Part shown: one piece after another, positions 58,356 to 64,000 of the stretch
Layout of the letters: each line of letters starts with the position of its first letter
How positions within the stretch are numbered: position 1 is the stretch's first letter
NCBI GenBank assembly: GCA_963668435.2
Contig: CAXXSC010000008.1
Span: 124,001-188,000, forward strand
Direction of reading: 5' to 3'
DNA length: 64,000 nt
Origin: G963668435 sp963668435
GTDB lineage: Bacteria > Latescibacterota > Latescibacteria > Latescibacterales > Latescibacteraceae
Notes under the pieces: model-generated
Database searches by the model: none
Seen by the model: only the letters and a program-made list of their open reading frames with translations
What the model was told of the DNA's origin: nothing
Translations under genes and position numbers: made by a program

Positions 58356-59868
58356 ATGAAGACACCTATACTTGTCACTTTATTGTTGGCATTTTCAGCA
58401 CAGTTCACTTCCGCCGCAATAATCAACATCCCCGATGATCAACCGACCATCCAGGCAGGCATAGATATCGCCGCCGAGAGCGATACAGTCCTTGTTGCGC
58501 CGGGAACTTATTTCGAGAACCTCGATCTGACAGGCAAGAATATTACGTTAGCTTCGCACTATCTCACCACGGCGGATACGACCTACATGCATGAGACAAT
58601 TATCGATGGCAGAAACGGCGGTTCCTGTCTCCGCATTGTCAATGAGGAAACTGCCAATTCTCCGACTGTTTCCGGATTAACTTTGCAGAACGGCACCGAT
58701 TTCCGGCCACACAGCCCATATTACAGACCCGGTTGTGGTGTTTATTGCAGGCTGGCCGATCCGGTTCTTGATCACCTCATCGTCAGGGGTAATAACGCAG
58801 GTAATCTTGGAATTGGAGGAGGACTTTGTATTTTTGATTCAAGCCCTGTTTTACGGAATATGTCGGTGTATGGTAATTCAGCATCTTATGATGGAAGCGG
58901 CATTTATCTTGAAACATCGCAGCCTGTTCTTGAACAAGTATCTCTTTACGATAATAGAGGGGGTGGAGGGCTTAAATTTGTAGAATGTGAGTATGCAAAA
59001 TGTCAAAATGTTATTATCACAAGAAATCATGATTCAGCATTGAGCATTGGCAATTCAAATGTTGTGTTGAATAGGGTAAAAATTATTGATGATGTTAACA
59101 AATTGATGAGTATTGGAGGATCTCAAGTTCAGATTGTCAACTCGACAATTGTGCAAACGGCAGAGGAGTCTCTTGTTGAAGTAACAATAGGGTCGTCGAC
59201 TGTATCTTTTGTCAACTCAATTATATGGCAAAAAAAATCAGAGAAACAAATAGAAGTCCGTAGTCGTGATGATTATGAAATCAGTCATTTGTTTTTTGAA
59301 AATACACTATTGAAAGAAGGTGTAAATGGTATCGATTCTGAACATTGGGATATTGAACTTAAGGCAGAGATCATTGAAAATACAGACGTAATGAGTTTCG
59401 ATCCCCTCTTCACTGATCCCGAAAACGGAGATTTTCGCCTACAGGAAAATTCCCCCGCCATTGACAACGGCACTGCTTATTTCGAGTGGGACGGCGAAAT
59501 CATCCTTGACATGAAGCCCGATGAATATTACGGAACTGCTCCCGATATCGGCGCCTACGAATACGATCCGACTGTATCAGTCGAAACAGGCAGAATCATG
59601 CCGCAGGCAGCCCGCCTTCTTAATCCCTCGCCGAATCCGTTTAATCCCTCGACAACGATCTCTTTCGCCGCTGTCGGAGCCTTCCGAGATAGTGCTTTCC
59701 ATATACAACATCAACGGTCAGCATGTGAGCGATCTGGCGAACGGGCTGTTCGCCGCCGGGGTGCATTCCGCTGTGTGGAATGCGGCGGGCATGGCGAGCG
59801 GCGTGTATTTCTGTGTGCTCGACACTGGCGGGGCGGTGGAGGCTAAGAGGGTACAGTTGGTGAGGTAA
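58356..59868 (+). pseudogene. Secreted right-handed beta-helix protein with C-terminal sorting domain, frameshifted
   Basis: Signal peptide (MKTPILVTLLLAFSAQFTSA) followed by the typical opening of FCB beta-helix proteins (IPDDQPTIQAGIDIAAESDT, VLVAPGTYFENL) and a parallel beta-helix. The C-terminus starts LNPSPNPFNPSTTISFA in the main frame and then degenerates; the next frame reads SEPSEIVLSIYNINGQHVSD through SGVYFCVLDTGG to a stop at 59868, which is the expected FlgD-like/type IX-style sorting domain. One extra base near 59670 (within GCCGCTG) explains this. The main-frame stop is at 59846. AAGGAGAG precedes the ATG. Either a real mutation or a sequencing error. Confidence 0.82.
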
Positions 59869-59982
59869 CAGCAATAATCAGACGCCTCTCCCACCCTCTC
59901 AAGCTCTTGCCAAGAAAGATGACCTCACCCCCCTCTCGCTAAATACAAAAGCTTCCTGCCATCACCGCCTGTCACATAAATG

Positions 59983-60802
59983 CTATCTCTCCAAATCCTC
60001 GTTATGGAAATGCACATCGGTCTGCGGGAACGGAATGCTGATCCCCTCTTGATCGAAACGCTTCTTCATTTTCTCGTTAATATCGAAATACACGCTCCAG
60101 TAATCCGAAGTTTTCACCCACGGGCGGACCGCGAAATTCACACTGCTGTCTGCAAGGCGCAAGGATGCCGATTGTGGGTTCCGGTTCACTGAGAATACGC
60201 TCGTTCCCCTTGAGAACATCGACAATCACCCTCCGCACCTTATCGAGATCGTCACTGTAACTGACGCCGAACACTAAATCCACGCGGCGAATTTCTTTCG
60301 CGGAATAATTGACGATATTGTCACTGTATAGTTTCGCATTGGGTATAATAACTTTTTTGTTATCCGGTGTCAGCAGTTCCGTTGTAAATATCTGAATTTT
60401 ATCGACAACGCCGGCAGTTCCGGCACCTTCGATATAGTCGCCGACTTTTATCGGACGCAGAATAATGAGCAGGAAACCGGCTGCAAAATTAGCGAGTGAT
60501 CCCTGCAGGGCAAGGCCGACTGCGAGTCCAGCGGCACCAAGCACTGCAACAAAAGACATGGTCTCGATGCCGAGACGGTCCAATGTGGCAAGGATGACAA
60601 AGGCCATCAATGTGTAATAAAAAAAGTTTGTTGCGAATTTTGCAATTGTCTGCTCGACTTTTCGCGCGGAAATAACTCTGTTGAAAAATTTCTTAATCAG
60701 AACAGCGGCATAACGCCCAATAATGAAAACAGCAATTGCTGAAATAATATTCACACCGAAATCACTGAGTATGTCTGGCAAGTTTTCCAGATACTGCTCC
60801 AT
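59983..60802 (-). pseudogene. mscS: MscS-family mechanosensitive channel with apparent frameshift
   Basis: A small-conductance mechanosensitive channel: three membrane helices (about 15-95), the pore helix AAGLAVGLALQGSLANFAAG, then the beta domain (IKVGDYIEGAGTAGVVDKI; IPNAKLYSDNIVNYS). The frame breaks after EPEPTIGIL; the neighbouring frame continues LRLADSSVNFAVRPWVKTSD to a stop at 59983, matching the MscS C-terminal domain (E. coli has SSINFVVRPW here). One extra base near 60161-60162 accounts for it. The unbroken frame otherwise ends at 60077. The ATG at 60802 has GGAGG 8 bases upstream; an ATG at 60841 is less likely. Confidence 0.85.
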
Positions 60803-60955
60803 AATTACAGCCTCCGGGAAATGAGGTTTAAAAGAAATCATTCATTAAGCAAAAAAAGAAACATATTCAAAATAGTCAATACATATTTAATTCACACAAT
60901 ATCCAAAGCTCCCCACGGCAAAGCCGATCAGAGCCGATCCCCGATAACGGCATAT

Positions 60956-61020
60956 AAAAAAACTGTGTACATAACCCCCTATTTCATCTGCACTGACAGC
61001 AAGGAGTTATGTACACAGTT
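60956..61020 (-). terminator. Terminator-like 15-bp inverted repeat after tRNA-Thr
   Basis: AACTGTGTACATAAC (60961-60975) and GTTATGTACACAGTT (61006-61020) are perfect complements with a 30-base spacer. On the minus strand the hairpin is followed by seven Ts and lies about 48 bases past the tRNA 3' end, so it probably ends the tRNA transcript. The long loop is unusual for an intrinsic terminator. Confidence 0.6.
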
Positions 61021-61067
61021 CTGTACATAGTACTATTTTCTGTACTTTCGCAAGCACTTGTTTTTTA

Positions 61068-61143
61068 TGGAGCCAACGCGCGGACTCGAACCGCGGACCT
61101 GCTCATTACGAGTGAGCTGCTCTACCAGCTGAGCTACGTTGGC
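61068..61143 (-). tRNA. tRNA-Thr (anticodon CGU)
   Basis: A complete cloverleaf of 76 bases including an encoded CCA: acceptor GCCAACG/CGTTGGC, D-arm GCTC/GAGC with AGCTGGTA loop, anticodon stem GCTCA/TGAGC around loop CTCGTAA (anticodon CGT in DNA, reading ACG), a 5-base variable loop, and T-arm CGCGG/CCGCG with TTCGAGT loop. All stems pair. It decodes Thr ACG. Confidence 0.97.
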
Positions 61144-61154
61144 CCCAGATTAGT

Positions 61155-61183
61155 AAAATACAAAATATCTAACGCCGAGTCAA
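61155..61183 (-). promoter_or_regulatory. Promoter of tRNA-Thr
   Basis: On the minus strand TTGACT (61178-61183) and TATTTT (61155-61160) are separated by 17 bases, and the first tRNA base follows the -10 element by 11 bases. The spacing fits a tRNA promoter well. Confidence 0.6.
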
Positions 61184-61197
61184 TCAAAAAGCTTTCG

Positions 61198-62067
61198 TTA
61201 AAACAGAAGATTTGCAAGCTTCGAACGATAACGGCGAGTCAGGTCATCCTGCTGGCCGACAATTTCGAACAGTGACTTCATCGTCTCCTGAGCCTTGCCC
61301 TCCTCAAATGACTTGTCTTTAGCGATAATGCGCAAAAGTGTTTCAAAAGCATTATCGTAATCTCCGCCGGAAGCATGGCAGCAGGCGAGCAGATACAGCG
61401 CCTCGAGATCGGCAGGATCACTCTCGACTCGGCGACGTATTTCATCCGGCCCACCGGCCTCATGACAGATTTTCGCATACTCGAGACTGTCGATCAGGGC
61501 ACGGGCTTCTGAGTAACCCTCAACACCCTCCTCGAACGCTTCGAGTACTGTCAGGGCATTCTCCGTTTCGTTTTCCGAAATGAGCAGGCGGGCTATTGCG
61601 AGACGGGCCGCACTGTTTTTGGGATCTTTTTCGAGAATGCCTGCATAAATTTCAGAGGCTTCCGCTTTTTTGCCTTCTGCAATTAATTGTGCAGCAACCT
61701 CGAGCGGGTCGGTCTCTCCTGCCCCGGCCAAGCCCTCGATTTTGGCACGAATGTCCGCCTCGGGAAGAGCTCCGACAAATTCATCAACTATCTCCCCGTC
61801 CTTGACAATTTTAACGGTTGGAATGCTTCTGACACCGAACTGCTGTGACAGCATCTGGTTTTCGTCGACATTGACTTTTGCGAGGATAACCTGTCCACCG
61901 TATGAATCGACAATCTGTTCGAGAAGAGGTCCGAGCATTTTACACGGACCACACCATTCCGCCCAGAAATCTACGATTACGACCGCCTGTTTTGAACCAT
62001 TCGCAACAACATCGACGAAATTCTTTTCATTGACATCGATAATCCATGGTGAAGGCTGTTCTGCCAT
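61198..62067 (-). CDS. Thioredoxin-domain co-chaperone with TPR tail (YbbN/CnoX type)
   Basis: About 289 residues. The N-terminal 110 residues are a thioredoxin with active site WCGPC (Cys39, Cys42) and cis-Pro region SIPTVKI. The C-terminal half holds TPR-like helix pairs (AEGKKAEASEIYAGILEKDP; ASGGDYDNAFETLLRIIAKD), the YbbN/CnoX plan, a family of stress co-chaperones. Unlike E. coli CnoX (SxxC) this one keeps both cysteines, so it may have redox activity. I prefer the ATG at 62067 (GGAG 8 bases upstream) over that at 62085. Confidence 0.9.
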   Translation of the reverse strand: MAEQPSPWIIDVNEKNFVDVVANGSKQAVVIVDFWAEWCGPCKMLGPLLEQIVDSYGGQVILAKVNVDENQMLSQQFGVRSIPTVKIVKDGEIVDEFVGALPEADIRAKIEGLAGAGETDPLEVAAQLIAEGKKAEASEIYAGILEKDPKNSAARLAIARLLISENETENALTVLEAFEEGVEGYSEARALIDSLEYAKICHEAGGPDEIRRRVESDPADLEALYLLACCHASGGDYDNAFETLLRIIAKDKSFEEGKAQETMKSLFEIVGQQDDLTRRYRSKLANLLF

Positions 62068-62185
62068 TGTAATACTCCGTTTCATTTCTGAGTTTATTAT
62101 TAAAAGATAGTCTTGTGCAAACTGCTTAGCATATTATATACTATGATAACAATGAGAGTAAAAGAATATCTGCCAGGAATTTATC

Positions 62186-63103
62186 ATGCATTTTCCAGAC
62201 ACATTATTAAAAGAACTGCCGACAATTAGCCTCGATACTATTGGGAAGTTATTTTTCTCCATCTTCATCGTTATCGCGATATGGTTGATACGCTTGCTTA
62301 TTCTACGTTTTGTGATGCATCATACCGAGGATGTTAAAAGCCGTTATATATGGCAGAAAACCTCAAATTACATCGCATTTATTGCCGGTATCGTAATCAT
62401 TGCCGCAGTCTGGTCATACAAGGCACATGATCTTGCCACATTTATTGCCGTTGTTTCCGCCGGTATTGCCATTGCACTCAGAGACATCCTTTCAAATGTC
62501 GCAGGCTGGCTTTTCATCATCTGGATCCGCCCCCTCGAGGTTGGTGACCGCATCCAGATCGGCGAGCACTCAGGCGATGTTATCGATATCAGCCTCTTTC
62601 ACATCACACTTATGGAAATCGGTAACTGGGTCGCAAGCGACCAATCCACCGGCCGTATTATCAATATCCCCAACAGCCTGACATTTACTGAAACCCTGGC
62701 AAATTATAGCAAGGGATTCCAATATATCTGGAATGAAATCCCTGTTCTGGTCACATTCGAAAGCGACTGGAAAAAAGCGAAAGAAATATTACTTGAAATC
62801 GCCGAGAATCGTGCCCAGCATCTTACTGACGACGCTCAGAAACATGTCCTTGAGGCGAGCAGACGGTATCTCATATATTACTCAAAGCTCACACCAATTG
62901 TCTATACCAGTGTGGAGGACAGCGGCGTACTCCTGACTGTACGCTACCTCTGTGAACCCCGCTCCCGGCGCGGCTCCGAGGAAAACATCTGGGAAGATAT
63001 CCTCAAGTCTTTCAGCCATCATGACGATATCGATTTCGCGTATCCCACACAGCGTTTCTATAATAATAAAACCGAGGGCTTCCCCCCCAAAAAAAGTGAA
63101 TAA
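62186..63103 (+). CDS. MscS-family mechanosensitive channel (second copy)
   Basis: A 305-residue MscS-superfamily protein with membrane helices near 20-45, 65-82 and the pore region (FIAVVSAGIAIALRDILSNV), then the beta domain (IRPLEVGDRIQIGEHSGDVI; IINIPNSLTFTETLANYS) and a longer, less conserved C-terminus. It differs clearly from the channel gene at 59983-60802, so this is not a recent duplication. It likely releases solutes on osmotic downshock. AGGA lies 7 bases before the ATG. Divergent from the thioredoxin gene. Confidence 0.88.
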   Translation: MHFPDTLLKELPTISLDTIGKLFFSIFIVIAIWLIRLLILRFVMHHTEDVKSRYIWQKTSNYIAFIAGIVIIAAVWSYKAHDLATFIAVVSAGIAIALRDILSNVAGWLFIIWIRPLEVGDRIQIGEHSGDVIDISLFHITLMEIGNWVASDQSTGRIINIPNSLTFTETLANYSKGFQYIWNEIPVLVTFESDWKKAKEILLEIAENRAQHLTDDAQKHVLEASRRYLIYYSKLTPIVYTSVEDSGVLLTVRYLCEPRSRRGSEENIWEDILKSFSHHDDIDFAYPTQRFYNNKTEGFPPKKSE

Positions 63104-63113
63104 TTCACACGGC

Positions 63114-63818
63114 CTACCACACTTTACCGGCCTGGATAATGAAATACTGGCCGATCACGATCATCAGCCATCCCATTCCTTTTTTGACCCGCACCATCCA
63201 AAGACCTGATTTCGGCAATGCTGTCACAAGACCGGTGAATGTACCTATTGCCAGAAGCAGCATGTTCATACCGAATGAAAAAGTCAGAAGGAGTGTTGCT
63301 CCATACAGCACATTCTGCCTGGTGGCAACATAGGCCAGCAGAACACCAAGCACCGGTGTCGTGCAAGGCGCGGCAACAAGGCCTGAGGCCATGCCTATCA
63401 GGAATGCTCCGACAACACCTTTCTTATTCGATCCGGCCCCACCCTGCTGAAGAAAACGCGGCAGCGGAATAGTAAAAACTTCCAGCATGCTCAGGCCGAA
63501 CAGGATTATGATATTGGCTACTATCAGAAACGACCAGCGGTTGGCACTGATGCTGCCGAAAAACTGTCCGGTCAGGGAGGCAATCATGCCCAGAGCTGCA
63601 TAGATAATCGCTAAACCGCTGACATAGGCAAGAGATAAAAGGAATGCATGCAAACGTCCTTTTTTCTCACTTCCGCCAATTACACCCACAGTAATCGGAA
63701 TCATGGGATATACGCATGGTGTAAAACTGGTCAGAAGACCAGCCATGAAAACTGTCGCGTATGCAACAAATAATGATCCCTCGAGATAGCTCTCAAACGA
63801 TGGTCCAAATCCTCCCAT
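63114..63818 (-). CDS. CcdA/DsbD-type transmembrane thiol-disulfide transporter
   Basis: A 234-residue protein with six membrane helices and the two conserved Pro-Cys motifs of the DsbD beta domain: FTPCVYPMIPIT (Cys35) and AAPCTTPVLGVLLAY in the second half. It would pass reducing equivalents from cytoplasmic thioredoxin to periplasmic proteins or cytochrome c maturation. The DsbD alpha and gamma domains are absent. The convergent MscS gene ends 10 bases away. AGAGGAG supports the start. Confidence 0.9.
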   Translation of the reverse strand: MGGFGPSFESYLEGSLFVAYATVFMAGLLTSFTPCVYPMIPITVGVIGGSEKKGRLHAFLLSLAYVSGLAIIYAALGMIASLTGQFFGSISANRWSFLIVANIIILFGLSMLEVFTIPLPRFLQQGGAGSNKKGVVGAFLIGMASGLVAAPCTTPVLGVLLAYVATRQNVLYGATLLLTFSFGMNMLLLAIGTFTGLVTALPKSGLWMVRVKKGMGWLMIVIGQYFIIQAGKVW

Positions 63819-63851
63819 TCGGCGCTCCTCTCTACGGTTTGTCTGCTGTTA

Positions 63852-64000
63852 TCATCTTCTTTCCTCCTGAATTATACTATATTTCTCAAGAACGCGTTCC
63901 AGAATTTTTTTAATAACATCGCTATATAGATATCCAGAAGCCTCCGACTGCCTGACAAATATACCGGATACAGGCGAAAGTCCTGGAAGCGCATTTATCT
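63852..64000 (-). CDS. 3' end of an unidentified gene entering from the right edge
   Basis: The minus strand is open for 48 codons from the window edge to a TGA at 63852-63854. The fragment ends with a charged helix-like stretch (YSDVIKKILERVLEKYSIIQ). It lies 33 bases upstream of the CcdA-like gene on the same strand, so it is probably co-transcribed with it. Too short to identify. Confidence 0.5.
   Translation of the reverse strand, partial: INALPGLSPVSGIFVRQSEASGYLYSDVIKKILERVLEKYSIIQEERR

Overview
The window (64 kb, moderate GC) looks like a chromosomal segment of a Gram-negative bacterium of the FCB group, most likely one of its uncultured candidate phyla (Latescibacterota-, KSB1- or Zixibacteria-like). 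The reasons are a PorX-type response regulator next to tsaE, a secreted beta-helix protein ending in an NPFNPST/FlgD-like sorting domain, Tat-exported DUF362 and aldo/keto reductase proteins, a DUF4861 protein, and an outer-membrane export apparatus (Wza, TolC). The phylum call is inference; the FCB placement is better supported.

Layout. (1) 0-11.5 kb, minus strand: an exopolysaccharide export/assembly operon (wza-like, wzz-like, flippase, GT4, polyprenyl-phosphate sugar transferase), translationally coupled to a PorY-like histidine kinase and a PorX-like regulator, then tsaE and rseC. A promoter with a 17-bp spacer lies just before wza. (2) 11.6-20.5 kb, minus strand: a carbohydrate-related group with a class II aldolase, PfkB kinase, DUF4861, DUF362, an XRE/S24 regulator, a glycosidase-like secreted protein, a DUF985 cupin and an exported DsrE-like protein. 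(3) 20.7-37.4 kb, plus strand: a large envelope transporter cluster with a Spy-like protein, ABC ATPase, a giant ABC permease with an M1-like ectodomain, TolC, a lipoprotein membrane-fusion protein, an RND pump, a second RND pump fused to an ABC ATPase in one 1,578-residue chain, and an ABC permease, closed by a strong terminator. (4) 37.5-43 kb, minus strand: secreted or lipidated enzymes (C69 dipeptidase, transglutaminase-like protein, unknown secreted protein, Tat-lipoprotein aldo/keto reductase). (5) 43.2-49.2 kb, plus strand: Cache-PAS histidine kinase, sigma-54 activator, stand-alone receiver and a chemoreceptor; a candidate sigma-54 promoter precedes the receiver gene. (6) 49.3-55.3 kb: an exported methyltransferase, a hemolysin-III-family protein, and a BlaI/BlaR1-like pair whose peptidase carries many Ig-like repeats and a thioredoxin-like C-terminus; its promoter is flanked by two palindromic operators. 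(7) 55.4-64 kb: a PD40/CxxCH/TPR protein containing a 34-base A run, the beta-helix protein and an MscS channel (both with apparent single-base frameshifts), tRNA-Thr(CGU), a thioredoxin-TPR chaperone, a second MscS and a CcdA/DsbD-like protein.

The most striking system is region 3. It places proton-driven (RND) and ATP-driven (ABC) modules in one transcription unit and, in one gene, in one polypeptide. The ABC domain of the fusion is clearly paralogous to the stand-alone ATPase at the start of the cluster, and comparison of the two suggests that a membrane block has been inserted near the start of the ABC fold. Several homopolymer or single-base frame breaks between 56 and 60.2 kb suggest either local sequencing error or decaying/phase-variable genes.
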